From the NCBI GenBank assembly GCA_016178705.1, contig JACOST010000013.1, forward strand, positions 1-64,000: a stretch of 64,000 nucleotides of DNA. The letters are read 5' to 3'. Below, in pieces: positions 33,153 to 42,358 of the stretch. How positions within the stretch are numbered: position 1 is the stretch's first letter; the number at the start of each line of letters is the position of its first letter. The notes under the pieces were generated by a model, which worked only from the letters and a program-made list of their open reading frames with translations, was not told where the DNA came from and searched no databases. Made by a program: the position numbers and the translations under genes. The stretch is from Deltaproteobacteria bacterium (GTDB taxonomy: Bacteria > Desulfobacterota > Binatia > HRBIN30 > JACQVA1).

Positions 33153-34235
33153 ATGCAATTCGGTCTCTTCTTCGAGTTGTCGGTACCCCGCCCGTTCACC
33201 GGCGAGATCGAGCGCCAGGTGTTCGAGAATGCACTCGAACAGGCACGCGTCGCCGACGAGCTGGGGTTCGATTCTCTGTGGGCGGTCGAACATCACTTCC
33301 TGGAGGAATACTCGCACTGTTCGGCGCCGGAGTTGTTCCTCACCGCGTGCGCGATGCAAACCAAACGGATTCGTCTCGGCCACGGCGCCGTGGTGTGCGT
33401 GCCGCAAATGAATCATCCGGTCCGCGTGGCGGAACGCGCGGCGACGCTCGACATCCTCTCGCGCGGCCGCCTCGAGTTCGGCACCGCACGCTCGTCGACG
33501 TGGACCGAGCTCGGTGGCTTCCAAGTCAATCCCGACGACACCAAGAAGACCTGGGACGAGTACGTTCGGGTGCTGCCGAAGATGTGGACACAGGAGCGCT
33601 TCGCTCACGAGGGGTTTTCATTCTCGATGCCCGAACGCGCCATCATTCCGAAGCCGTTGCAGAAGCCGCACCCGCCGATGTGGGTGACGGTGACCAGCCC
33701 AGGCACAGAGCTGGACGCGGCAGACCGCGGCATCGGTTGTCTCGGTGTCGCCGCTGCCAGCTACGCCGAGCAGGAGCGACGCACGGCGGAGTACCGCCGC
33801 CGCATCAAGCTGTGCGACCCGGTTGGGGCGGTCAACGACCGCGTGGCCACGCTCAATTTCCTCTACTGTCATCAAGATCCGCAGCAGGCCGCGTCAACCG
33901 GCCTGCTCATGCTCGGCGTCTTCGGCCTGCTGAATGCGCATTTGCTGTCGACCCGCGAGGCCTATCCAACCCGCGCCTATCATTCGCTCGGCAACCTCGC
34001 CCCGCGCCCGGCCACCGTCGACGAGAGCCCCGGCGATCGGCGCGCCGCTCCTGAAGGCATCGCGATCGGAGACCCCAAACAAATCGTCGCCGCCGTCAAA
34101 CGCTGGGAATCGATCGGCGTCGATAGCATCAACTTCATCGTCAACGCCGCGGAGATCCTTCCGCAGCCACAGGTGCTGGAGAGCCTGCGCCTGTTCGCGC
34201 GCGAGGTGATGCCGGCGCTCCGGAGGTCGAAATGA
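33153..34235 (+). CDS. Luciferase-like (LLM) flavin-dependent oxidoreductase
   Basis: This is a 360-residue TIM-barrel protein of the bacterial luciferase superfamily. MQFGLFFELSVPRPFTGEIERQVFENALEQARVADELGFDSLWAVEHHFLEEYSHCSAPELFLTA carries the strand-1 start and the conserved EHHF; AERAATLDILSRGRLEFGTARS and KPHPPMWVTVTSPGTELDAADRGIGCLGVAA follow. It uses FMNH2 or F420; which one cannot be told. It is followed with a 1-base gap by an acetoacetate-decarboxylase-like gene and probably works in the same catabolic unit. Confidence 0.92.
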   Translation: MQFGLFFELSVPRPFTGEIERQVFENALEQARVADELGFDSLWAVEHHFLEEYSHCSAPELFLTACAMQTKRIRLGHGAVVCVPQMNHPVRVAERAATLDILSRGRLEFGTARSSTWTELGGFQVNPDDTKKTWDEYVRVLPKMWTQERFAHEGFSFSMPERAIIPKPLQKPHPPMWVTVTSPGTELDAADRGIGCLGVAAASYAEQERRTAEYRRRIKLCDPVGAVNDRVATLNFLYCHQDPQQAASTGLLMLGVFGLLNAHLLSTREAYPTRAYHSLGNLAPRPATVDESPGDRRAAPEGIAIGDPKQIVAAVKRWESIGVDSINFIVNAAEILPQPQVLESLRLFAREVMPALRRSK

Positions 34236-34236
34236 G

Positions 34237-34977
34237 ATGCTGATCGGGACGGCAAACATCGACGAGTTGGCCGCGCGCGCGCCGGTCATGGAAGCGGTGG
34301 ACGGCGGAGAGGCCGTCGTCTGCAAGCAAGCCGATGTGCTGCAGGTGCTGTACGAGATCGCCACGCCGCACCGCGATGCGATGCTGCCACCGGCGTTGCA
34401 TCCGGCCGATCCGCCCATCGTCACGTGGCTCTTCTACCGCTGTCCCGCGAGTCCGTGGGGGAGTTTCGCCATGGCGCAGACGCGCATCGAATGCCGCAGC
34501 GGCCTGCGCTTGCGCGCGTTTCTGGTCTCGGCGGTGGTGGACAACACCGCCGCCGCGGCGGCACTCGGCCAGCGGTGGGGGTTTACCGTGCAAACGGGTC
34601 GCATCGAGCTGCAGCGTTACTACGACTCCACGCACGTCACAGTCATCAGCAACGGCGCCGCGATCCTCGACATTCTGGTTTCCGATCCCGAGCCGCTGTC
34701 GGCTGCTGACCTGCAATATGTCGCGAACATGAACTTGGTGCGCACATCGCGCGGTGTTCGGCTGGTGCAAGTGGAGCCGCGCTACGAAGTCCACCGCGTC
34801 GAACGCGGTCGGCCACGTCTGCTGGCGTTCAACGGCGCCGCCTGGGGCGACGGCCACGTCGAGCCGGTCTATCCGGTGTCCGCGTCACTCGCAGTGGCGG
34901 ACATCACCCTTCCCCGCATCCGCTTCGTCTGCCGCCCCGATGTTCTCGCCTTCGATGGCACCGAGGTCGTGCGCTAG
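34237..34977 (+). CDS. Acetoacetate-decarboxylase-superfamily protein lacking the Schiff-base lysine
   Basis: This is a 246-residue protein. LPPALHPADPPIVTWLFYRCPASPWGSFAMAQTRIECRSGLRLRAFLVSAVVDNTAAAAALGQRWGF follows the ADC order (LPxxLxP, SPFGxYxE-like, VDNxAALAxGRExWGY). True decarboxylases continue GYPKK with the catalytic lysine; here the sequence is GFTVQTGRIEL, so the Schiff-base Lys is missing. It may be a hydrolase, aldolase or binding protein of the superfamily. It is separated by one base from the LLM gene and probably co-translated. Confidence 0.75.
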   Translation: MLIGTANIDELAARAPVMEAVDGGEAVVCKQADVLQVLYEIATPHRDAMLPPALHPADPPIVTWLFYRCPASPWGSFAMAQTRIECRSGLRLRAFLVSAVVDNTAAAAALGQRWGFTVQTGRIELQRYYDSTHVTVISNGAAILDILVSDPEPLSAADLQYVANMNLVRTSRGVRLVQVEPRYEVHRVERGRPRLLAFNGAAWGDGHVEPVYPVSASLAVADITLPRIRFVCRPDVLAFDGTEVVR

Positions 34978-35077
34978 CCGCGACGACAACGCGAGACCAG
35001 ATGCAACCGGAGGTGAGCGAGGCGCGCTGCCAATTCCACTTTCGCTGCCGCTTCGGGCCCGCCACTCGCGCGCGAAG

Positions 35078-35569
35078 ATGAGCATGGCGCAGCCGCGGAC
35101 CAGCGTTCGCCTGAGTACCGATGAGGCCTGGCAGTTGGTCGCGGAGTCACATACCGGAATCTTCGTAACGCTGCGCGCCGACGGTGTGCCGATTGCGACG
35201 CCGATGTGGTTCGCAGTGCTCGATCGACAGATCTACGTGCAGACACCCAAGCAATCGAAGAAGGTGGCGCGTCTGCGGCGCGACCCACGCGTCAGCTTCC
35301 TCGTCGAGTCCGGCGAGCGCTGGGCGGAACTGCGCGCCGTTCACATCACCGGGCAGGCCGAGTTCGTCGACGACCCGACAACGCACGCGCGCGTCGCCGC
35401 CGAGATGGAGCGGAAGTACACACGCTTCCGAACCGGGCGCGCCGCCATGCCCGACGCCACGCGGCGACACTACGAGACTCCGTTCGTGCTCATCCGCGTC
35501 GCACCGGATGAGCACATCATCAGTTGGGACAACCGCAAACTGCGGGACAGGAGACTCGATCGGAGTTGA
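35078..35569 (+). CDS. Pyridoxamine-5'-phosphate-oxidase-fold flavin/F420 protein
   Basis: This is a 163-residue split-barrel protein. LSTDEAWQLVAESHTGIFVTLRADGVPIATPMWFAVLDRQIYVQTPKQSKKVARLRRDPRVSFLVESGERW is typical of the PPOX class, especially the group that includes F420-dependent reductases; HITGQAEFVDDP and ISWDNRKL close the domain. The reaction is unknown. The ATG at 35078 gives MSMAQPRTS; the longer frame overprints the preceding gene. It follows the ADC-like gene by 100 bases on the same strand. Confidence 0.88.
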   Translation: MSMAQPRTSVRLSTDEAWQLVAESHTGIFVTLRADGVPIATPMWFAVLDRQIYVQTPKQSKKVARLRRDPRVSFLVESGERWAELRAVHITGQAEFVDDPTTHARVAAEMERKYTRFRTGRAAMPDATRRHYETPFVLIRVAPDEHIISWDNRKLRDRRLDRS

Positions 35570-35626
35570 ACCCTTCCACGACCGGCGGTCGAGCGGAGGT
35601 GGAAGCGAGTTCACTACGATGATCAA

Positions 35627-36209
35627 TTGGATTGTCACGCGGAGGAGCTGATCCGCCAGGTGACTCCCAAGCCGGAACACCTTGCCTCCCTCGTCCATGC
35701 CATTCGCGGCGAGAAGATCCTGCTGGTTGCGGATCTCGCGGCACTCTATAGAGTCAGCACGAGGCCCTCAACAGGCAGTGAAGAGGAATTCCGTGCGCTT
35801 TCCTTATGATTTCATGTTCCAGCTTACCGCCGAGGAATGGAATGCTTTGAGGTCACGTTCTGTGATCTCAAAAGAGCCATCGATGATGTGGTCACGATCT
35901 GTGACCACATCCCAAAGATTCCGGCGCGAGGGATCCGTTCCCTACGCCTTCACCGAGCAGGGCGTTGCCATGCTTTCCAGCGCCCTGCGCTCGCCGCGTG
36001 CCGTTGCAGTGAACATCGCCATCATGCGCACCTTCGTGCAGTTGCGACGCCTCATGGATTCGAATCGCGACCTCGCTCGGAAGATCGAGACTATGGAGAA
36101 GCAATACGACGAGAAGTTCGCCGTTGTCTTCGATGCCATCAAGCGACTCGTCGCCGACGATCAGACGAGAAAAGCGCGGCCCAAGGGCCGTATCGGCTTC
36201 ACTCGCTGA
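35627..36209 (+). pseudogene. ORF6N (phage antirepressor-type) gene broken by two single-base deletions
   Basis: The first frame (from about 35627) reads ...HAIRGEKILLVADLAALYRVST, the start of an ORF6N domain. Family members then have the equivalent of KxLNQAVKRN. Here the DNA reads ACG AGGCCCTCAAC AGGCAGTG, which restores ACG AAG GCC CTC AAC CAG GCA GTG if one A and one C are added. After this the other frame continues RNSVRFPYDFMFQLTAEEWNALRS... and VPYAFTEQGVAMLSSALRSPRAVAVNIAIMRTFVQLR, a good ORF6N middle and end with a coiled tail (RKIETMEKQYDEKF). So one gene is split into two frames. Recent inactivation or sequencing error are both possible. The start codon is uncertain. Confidence 0.75.
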
Positions 36210-36292
36210 CCATATCAACCCGCGCGGAAGAATCGCTTGGCCAAGACGCCTGCCGCCAAGGGGACCGCCGCCGACAGGGGCGCTCGCGGTCG

Positions 36293-37270
36293 TCAGCGCG
36301 TCCGTACTTTGTGCAGGCGAACACGCACGGTCCGAGTTTGGTTTCCGCGGACCACGACGGCGCGGCGGGCGGTTGTCGTCACACCGTCATGCACCCGCGT
36401 CGCCACCACTCGTGCGACGCCGGTCGGCAAGCCGCTCAACTGGACGCTGCCGTTGGACACGCGGTGGAACGTGAGAACTTTGCGCACGCGGCGGGTCACG
36501 GGTCGACCCGCTGCGGTCGTGGCTGTGGTCTGCACCATGACCATCTCGGACACATCGACGTTCACGTCGTCCATCTCGGTGCCGCTGTCGTCGACATCGT
36601 CGACTTCTTGGCCGCTCGTATCATCGACTTCAACCGCAACTTGATTGGTGAAGTTCTTGACCTGCAGTTCCGTTGCCACCAACGCGGGGAGTTGGGAGGG
36701 ATCCAATTGCACGTCGGCGATCTGGCCGGGCATCAGCGTGCTCAGATCAATCGCTTGGCTAGCTCCGTCGTTGGCGTCGTCGTCAGCGCCATCGAGATTG
36801 GCTGCGCTCACGTCGATCGTCAGACCCAGCACGGTGATGGTGTGCAGCATCGGATCGACGGACTGAATCGGACCCTGGAGTTGGGGCTCTCCGTCTCCGC
36901 CGTTTGCAACCGCGGTTGCCACCAGCGGCACAGTGTCGCTCGCAAACGCTACTTCAACACCCTGGCCAGGTACCAAGCCCGCGCAGCCGCTCGCGCCGGC
37001 GGCTTGGCCATCCTCACCTTCGCTCTCGCCGTCGCTACCGCCCGTCGCGTCGATCGCAGCTGTGCTCACATCAATGACCAGTCCGAGCACGGTGATCGTC
37101 GGCGGGGTCGCATCGCACGCAGTCGCACCGAGGGGCGCTTGCAGATGGATCGCCACGTCGTCGGTTTCATCGTCGGCGGCCACCACGGCCACTGTCGCAA
37201 GCATCAATCCGGCAACCAGCGCTGCGCCAGCAATGACCTTCATGTCGATCCATCCGATTGTTGGTTTCAT
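36293..37270 (-). CDS. Exported DUF5666-like protein
   Basis: This is a 325-residue protein. Signal peptide MKVIAGAALVAGLMLATVAVVAA (residues 10-32) follows a short N-terminal extension. Two related segments are seen: PPTITVLGLVIDVSTAAI...GLVPGQGVEVAFASD and HTITVLGLTIDVSAANL...LMPGQIADVQLDPSQLPALVATELQVK, the pattern of DUF5666 beta-barrel repeats. Acidic linkers lie between, and the C-terminal 80 residues are Thr/Val/Arg-rich (RVARVVATRVHDGVTTTARRAVVVRGNQTRTV). Its role is unknown; it is probably periplasmic or surface. The ATG at 37270 is 7 bases after AGGAGG. A sigma-54-type promoter lies 40 bases upstream, directly downstream of a sigma-54 activator gene. Confidence 0.8.
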   Translation of the reverse strand: MKPTIGWIDMKVIAGAALVAGLMLATVAVVAADDETDDVAIHLQAPLGATACDATPPTITVLGLVIDVSTAAIDATGGSDGESEGEDGQAAGASGCAGLVPGQGVEVAFASDTVPLVATAVANGGDGEPQLQGPIQSVDPMLHTITVLGLTIDVSAANLDGADDDANDGASQAIDLSTLMPGQIADVQLDPSQLPALVATELQVKNFTNQVAVEVDDTSGQEVDDVDDSGTEMDDVNVDVSEMVMVQTTATTAAGRPVTRRVRKVLTFHRVSNGSVQLSGLPTGVARVVATRVHDGVTTTARRAVVVRGNQTRTVRVRLHKVRTR

Positions 37271-37309
37271 CATTTCCTCCTGGTGCCCCATGGGGCGTCT
37301 GACAACGAG

Positions 37310-37326
37310 AGCAAGAGCACAGCCAA
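37310..37326 (-). promoter_or_regulatory. Sigma-54 (-24/-12) promoter candidate for the DUF5666-like gene
   Basis: On the minus strand the sequence reads TTGGCTGTGCTCTTGCT. The GG and GC elements are separated by exactly 10 bases, and the flanking TTGGC and TTGCT match the consensus TGGCAC-N5-TTGC at the conserved positions. Transcription would start near 37299, leaving a short leader with the AGGAGG ribosome site. Confidence 0.6.
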
Positions 37327-37409
37327 CGCGCCCGAGCCAAACGACACTGGCTGGCAAGATGCCCCTAAACGAAACTCGCTGCAACATCTTTCGATCCACG
37401 CAGCAAAAT

Positions 37410-37427
37410 TCTGCAAATTGTTGCAGA
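37410..37427. promoter_or_regulatory. Palindrome, candidate activator binding site
   Basis: TCTGCAA-ATTG-TTGCAGA is a perfect 7-base inverted repeat with a 4-base spacer, about 85 bases upstream of the -24 element. That is where sigma-54 activators bind. A further CTGCAA half-site is at 37379-37384. The same palindrome with another spacer is at 38876-38893. Confidence 0.5.
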
Positions 37428-37432
37428 GTCGG

Positions 37433-38578
<1,146 letters not shown>

Positions 38579-38664
38579 CGTTGAGTCATTCCCTCCCCCT
38601 CTTGAAGCGCGCTGACGGCGCTGTCGCACGCGCCATCTAGACACAGGGATGCAGGGACTTTGAG

Positions 38665-38893
38665 CTTTGCTGCAACGGCTTGCGGGTGTGATCTGCAAGC
38701 CGCTGCAAAAGTGCGGCGCCCCCTTCGATGGGGCTCAGGACAGGCTTCGAGACGGCGCTGCGCGCCTCCTCGGGGCGAACGGGAAAGTGTTGTGGCACAA
38801 AGAAAGACCCGCTCATGCTGAGGAGCGCCGCAGGCGCGTCTCGAAGCATGTCGGGTTCTTCAACGGGCGGCTTGATCTGCAAGCCGTTGCAGA
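38665..38893. repeat. Repeat family A copy 3 with flanking palindromes
   Basis: Family A (38711-38868) is in the opposite orientation to copies 1 and 2, and here carries an extra CCTTCGATGGGGCTCAGGAC segment. It is flanked by related palindromes: GCTGCAACGGCTTGC...ATCTGCAAGCCGCTGCAAA on the left (38670-38710) and TCTGCAA-GCCG-TTGCAGA on the right (38876-38893). Together these fill the 321-base gap between the regulator gene and the octahaem cytochrome gene. Confidence 0.8.
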
Positions 38894-38899
38894 GAATCG

Positions 38900-40498
38900 C
38901 TACTTCGCTTTCTCCTCGTAGCGCTGTTCGTAGGCGCGTTGCAGGGCCTTCGCCTCCTCCGGCGTCATGCCCTGCTGCCAGACGTGCTCATCCTTGGCCA
39001 TCAGCGCGGCGAGCTTGGCCTTCCACTCGGCACCGTGGCCGCGGCGCTCGGCCAATTCCGCCACTTCGGGGAGGAACTTAGTGTAGAAGTGCTTGCTCAC
39101 TTCATACATACCGTGCCAGTGCGTGTAGTCGGGGCCTTGCATCGAAGCGCCGTGGCGCGCGCGCCGGCCTTCGTGGTGCCACAACTCGTAGAAGGTCCAC
39201 TGCAGATTCTCGCCGAACGGCGACTTCGAGTTGAGCAAGCCCTCCTTCGTCAATTCGTCCATGATGGACTTGCTCGGCACCGCGAACTTGTCGTTGTAGA
39301 GCGTCACCAGCGAGTCGTACTGCTGGTAGAAATTGTCGACGTAGGTGTGATTGTGGCAGTTGAGGCAGACGCCCTTCATGCCTTCGCGCCGATCCTTCCA
39401 CGTGAGCACCTTGGCCACTTTGCGCGGCACCGTCTTGCTGACGAGCTGATCGTGCTCGACCACGTACTCGGTCGTATCGACCGTCGCGCCGATGTCGGGC
39501 AGCGCGCGGGTGTCGGGGAAGTCGTCTTGCGTGCCGTCGTCGAAGCGCACGAGATTGAGCTTGGTCGAGACGATCGGCCGCAGCGTCCAACTGATGCGCT
39601 CGCCGACGTCGTGACTGTTGCCTTGCACTTCGCCGGTCGGCGTCACGAAGCCCGAGATGTGACATGTCGCGCAGGTCGGCGCCGCGGAGTAGTCCTTGCC
39701 GAGAATCCAACTGCCGTCCTTGTCGAGCGCCATGCGGGCGCGGTTCGCATAGAACGCGATGCCGTGTTTCGACTCGTTGTAGATTTCGATCTGCGGATGA
39801 TCCGGACCCATGTGGCACTTGCCGCAGTTCTCCGGACTGCGTGAGAGCTTGGCTTGAAACTCGTGCCGGCTGTGGCAGGCATGACACGAGCCCTTGGAGC
39901 CGTCGGGATTGAGCCGCCCGATGCCGCTGTTCGGCCACGTAGTGAAATCGATCACCGGCTTGTGCTCGGGTCCGACGCGCTCGATTTGCCCCTGCGCGTC
40001 GCGTTTGAACTTGACGATCGTCCCATGACACTGCCAGCACCCGTTGACGGCGTCGGCGGGGTTGTCCGGCAAGCCCGCGATCTTGAGCGCGAGCACATTG
40101 TCGAGGCTGGAGATGATCTCGCCCGCGCGGGCGTGGTGGCTACGCGAGAACTCCTCATACTCCTTCTGATGACAGCGCGAGCAATCGAGCGGCGTCACCA
40201 GCGAGGCGATCCACACGCCCTCGTGCTTCCAGGCGTCCACCTCGCTCTCCTTGGCTTGGTGGCATTCGACGCAGCCGATGCCGATCTTGGCGTGGCGCGA
40301 CGCCTCCCATTGCATGACCAGCGCCGCCGAGTGCTGGCGATGACACGTCACGCAGCCGTCGTTCAATCCAGTGACCACGGCCTTCGGTTCTTCCTCGGCG
40401 CGATGCTTCAGCGTTTCGCGGTAGCCCACCAGCAACAGCGCCACGAGAAAGAACATGCTGAGCACCGCAATCACCACCCATTTTGCATTCAGCGACAT
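38900..40498 (-). CDS. Octahaem cytochrome c, hydroxylamine-oxidoreductase-related
   Basis: This is a 532-residue protein. A membrane helix at 8-28 (VIAVLSMFFLVALLLVGYR) may be an uncleaved anchor. Eight CxxCH haem sites occur in order: CVTCH, CVECH, CSRCH, CWQCH, CHACH, CGKCH, CATCH, CLNCH. The number and the later segment MQGPDYTHWHGMYEVSKHFYTKF suggest the HAO/epsilon-HAO group of multihaem enzymes, which oxidise hydroxylamine or hydrazine, or reduce nitrite/hydroxylamine. The cross-linking tyrosine needed for oxidation cannot be assigned by eye. It is the last gene after a Rieske protein and cytochrome b, so it probably takes the place of cytochrome c1 as electron acceptor. The ATG at 40498 is preceded by GGGGAGAA. 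Confidence 0.88.
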   Translation of the reverse strand: MSLNAKWVVIAVLSMFFLVALLLVGYRETLKHRAEEEPKAVVTGLNDGCVTCHRQHSAALVMQWEASRHAKIGIGCVECHQAKESEVDAWKHEGVWIASLVTPLDCSRCHQKEYEEFSRSHHARAGEIISSLDNVLALKIAGLPDNPADAVNGCWQCHGTIVKFKRDAQGQIERVGPEHKPVIDFTTWPNSGIGRLNPDGSKGSCHACHSRHEFQAKLSRSPENCGKCHMGPDHPQIEIYNESKHGIAFYANRARMALDKDGSWILGKDYSAAPTCATCHISGFVTPTGEVQGNSHDVGERISWTLRPIVSTKLNLVRFDDGTQDDFPDTRALPDIGATVDTTEYVVEHDQLVSKTVPRKVAKVLTWKDRREGMKGVCLNCHNHTYVDNFYQQYDSLVTLYNDKFAVPSKSIMDELTKEGLLNSKSPFGENLQWTFYELWHHEGRRARHGASMQGPDYTHWHGMYEVSKHFYTKFLPEVAELAERRGHGAEWKAKLAALMAKDEHVWQQGMTPEEAKALQRAYEQRYEEKAK

Positions 40499-40537
40499 GC
40501 TGTTTTCTCCCCTACGTGTCGGGCGCACGCGGCGGCG

Positions 40538-41611
40538 TCAGCCCGCCCAACTTTCCCACACGGTCAATGCCAAGAAGCCGAGGAAGGTGAACACGCCGAG
40601 CACGACTGAGACATCGCGCGGCATGCGCAGCCGCCGGTGCAGCGTCTCTTCGAGGAACGGCCACAGGAACATGCCGGCGCCGAGCGCCGCGGTGAGATAG
40701 ACGCTGGTCTTCAACGACGTGAGCTTGAGCAAGCGGAAGCTGAAGAAGAAGTACCACTCCGGTTGAATGTGCTCGGGTGTCACCGCCGGATTGGCTTTCG
40801 GACCAAGTTCCGCCGGCGCCGCAAGCGCTAGCACGGTGAGGACAAACATCAGCAACACGCCGATCAACAATTCCGTGCTCGCGTGGTGGGGCCAGAACGG
40901 GAAGGTCCGCTGCGACGCCGGCACGCGCGCGCCGCGAAACTCCAGCTCGGTCACGCCGTGCAAGCGGATGAGCACGATATGCGCGGCCAGCAACGCAAAC
41001 ATCACAGTCGGAAACAGGCCGATGTGGAAGACGAAGAAACGGGTCAGCGTGTTTCCGCTCACTTCGGCCCCACCACGCATCAGCAGCGCCGCCGGCGGAC
41101 CCACCAGCGGCAACGCCTCGACCAAGTTCGTCGCCACCGTGGCGCCCCAGAACGAGAGCTGTTCGTAGATCAACGAGTAGCCGGTAAACCCAAAGCCGAG
41201 CGTACACGCCAACAGCCCACAGCCGATGCACCAGTTGAGCTGGCGCGGGCGACGATACGCCCCGGTGAAAAATACCCGTAGCATGTGCAGGAACACCGCG
41301 ACGATCATTAGATTGGCTGACCACTTGTGCAGCGAACGCAGATACCACCCAAAGCGGACTTCCTGCGTGATCTTGAGCACGCTCTCGTACGCGCCGGACG
41401 GGTCAGGCACGTAGTAGAACGTCAGTAAGATTCCGGTCGCCACCTGCACAACGAACAAGTAGAGCGGCGTGCCGCCGAGGCACCACCACCAGGACGCCAG
41501 GTGATACGGTACCGGTTCGGCACCGACGGCGCGCAAGGCATCCCAATCGAGCGGGATGGTCTCGGCGAAGAAGCGTTGCAGACGCCCCGACAGCCCGCGG
41601 CTGGTTGTCAT
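40538..41611 (-). CDS. Cytochrome b of a Rieske/cytochrome b complex
   Basis: This is a 357-residue protein. The N-terminal four-helix part has haem ligands in SLHKWSANLMIVAVFLHMLRVFF and FFVFHIGLFPTVMFALLAAHIVLIRLHG; the C-terminal part has PEWYFFFSFRLLKL, with the quinol-site PEWY motif. Both halves are in one chain, shorter than mitochondrial-type cytochrome b. It oxidises quinol and passes electrons to the Rieske protein and haem b. Its ATG overlaps the stop codon of the Rieske gene (ATGA). The octahaem gene follows 40 bases later. Confidence 0.95.
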   Translation of the reverse strand: MTTSRGLSGRLQRFFAETIPLDWDALRAVGAEPVPYHLASWWWCLGGTPLYLFVVQVATGILLTFYYVPDPSGAYESVLKITQEVRFGWYLRSLHKWSANLMIVAVFLHMLRVFFTGAYRRPRQLNWCIGCGLLACTLGFGFTGYSLIYEQLSFWGATVATNLVEALPLVGPPAALLMRGGAEVSGNTLTRFFVFHIGLFPTVMFALLAAHIVLIRLHGVTELEFRGARVPASQRTFPFWPHHASTELLIGVLLMFVLTVLALAAPAELGPKANPAVTPEHIQPEWYFFFSFRLLKLTSLKTSVYLTAALGAGMFLWPFLEETLHRRLRMPRDVSVVLGVFTFLGFLALTVWESWAG

Positions 41612-42069
41612 GCCTCGACCTTGAGGAAAACGTTGCCGGCGCTGTCGACATCGAGCACTTCGTGGGCGAGGCTCTGCTTCGCATCGAACGGCGGCCCGGC
41701 GGTCGCAACGCCGTCGCGATTGAAGACGCCGTGATGGCAAGGGCAGAAGAAGCGATCCTTGTCGGGCTCCCAGTGCACCTTGCAGCCAAGATGCGGGCAG
41801 CGTGTGTCGAAGGCTTCGATCGAGTCGCCGCTCGGCCGCAGCAACAACGTGCGCCCCTTCGCGTCGACGAACGTGCGTGTACTGCCCGCGGCGAAATCCA
41901 CGCGTCGGCCGATGAACAACAATCGCGCCTTGCGCCGGACTCGCGCCGGGAATAGATACGCCACCGCGTAGCCACCGAGCAGCCCGTAACTCAGTAGTAG
42001 GCCGATTGCCGCCAGCATCTGCGCAAAGAACGACCGCCGACTCGTCTCCCCCGCACCGCCGTCGCTCAT
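41608..42069 (-). CDS. Rieske iron-sulfur protein
   Basis: This is a 153-residue protein. Twin-arginine-like SRRSFFAQM at the start is followed by a single membrane helix (LLLSYGLLGGYAVAYLFP). The [2Fe-2S] site is CPHLGC...CPCHHG, both Cys-His pairs being present. It accepts an electron from quinol in the cytochrome b complex. I chose the second of two adjacent ATGs (42069), 5 bases after GGAGG; the first gives one extra Met. It is the first gene of the operon Rieske, cytochrome b, octahaem cytochrome. Confidence 0.95.
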   Translation of the reverse strand: MSDGGAGETSRRSFFAQMLAAIGLLLSYGLLGGYAVAYLFPARVRRKARLLFIGRRVDFAAGSTRTFVDAKGRTLLLRPSGDSIEAFDTRCPHLGCKVHWEPDKDRFFCPCHHGVFNRDGVATAGPPFDAKQSLAHEVLDVDSAGNVFLKVEA

Positions 42070-42358
42070 CATCGCCTCCGCCACGAGCGCGGTTCTTACA
42101 CCATCACCCGGTCACGAGAAAAGCGTCCGATCAACGCCGCTGCCGTCGCATCGCTGCGAACGCCGGCCACTGACTTCCTGCGCTTGGGGAGTCATCTTCC
42201 TGGACGGCAGCGAAGAAGATTGATCGCCAAATTCCTTGACGAGGATGACGGGCGCGGGGTAAACACACCACGTCACCTGTTCGACAACTGACATCCTTCG
42301 TCGGGTAGCGAGAGCGCCCAGCTAATCCGTAGACACAATCACGTCACAGGAGGGGGCC
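42070..42358. other. Divergent intergenic region
   Basis: These 289 bases lie between the Rieske operon and the giant repeat protein. No promoter with both boxes is convincing. A TTGACG (42236-42241) has no clear partner. A minus-strand ORF of 60 codons (42112-42294) has no ribosome site or family likeness. Confidence 0.4.

Noticed and set aside
37310-37326. A sigma-54 site for the Rieske/octahaem operon as well
   Set aside because: I looked for GG-N10-GC on the minus strand at 42070-42360; the nearest match (near 42150) is one base short in spacing.
42112-42294. Minus-strand open frame of 60 codons between the Rieske operon and the giant gene
   Set aside because: No ribosome site, no family likeness and unremarkable composition.
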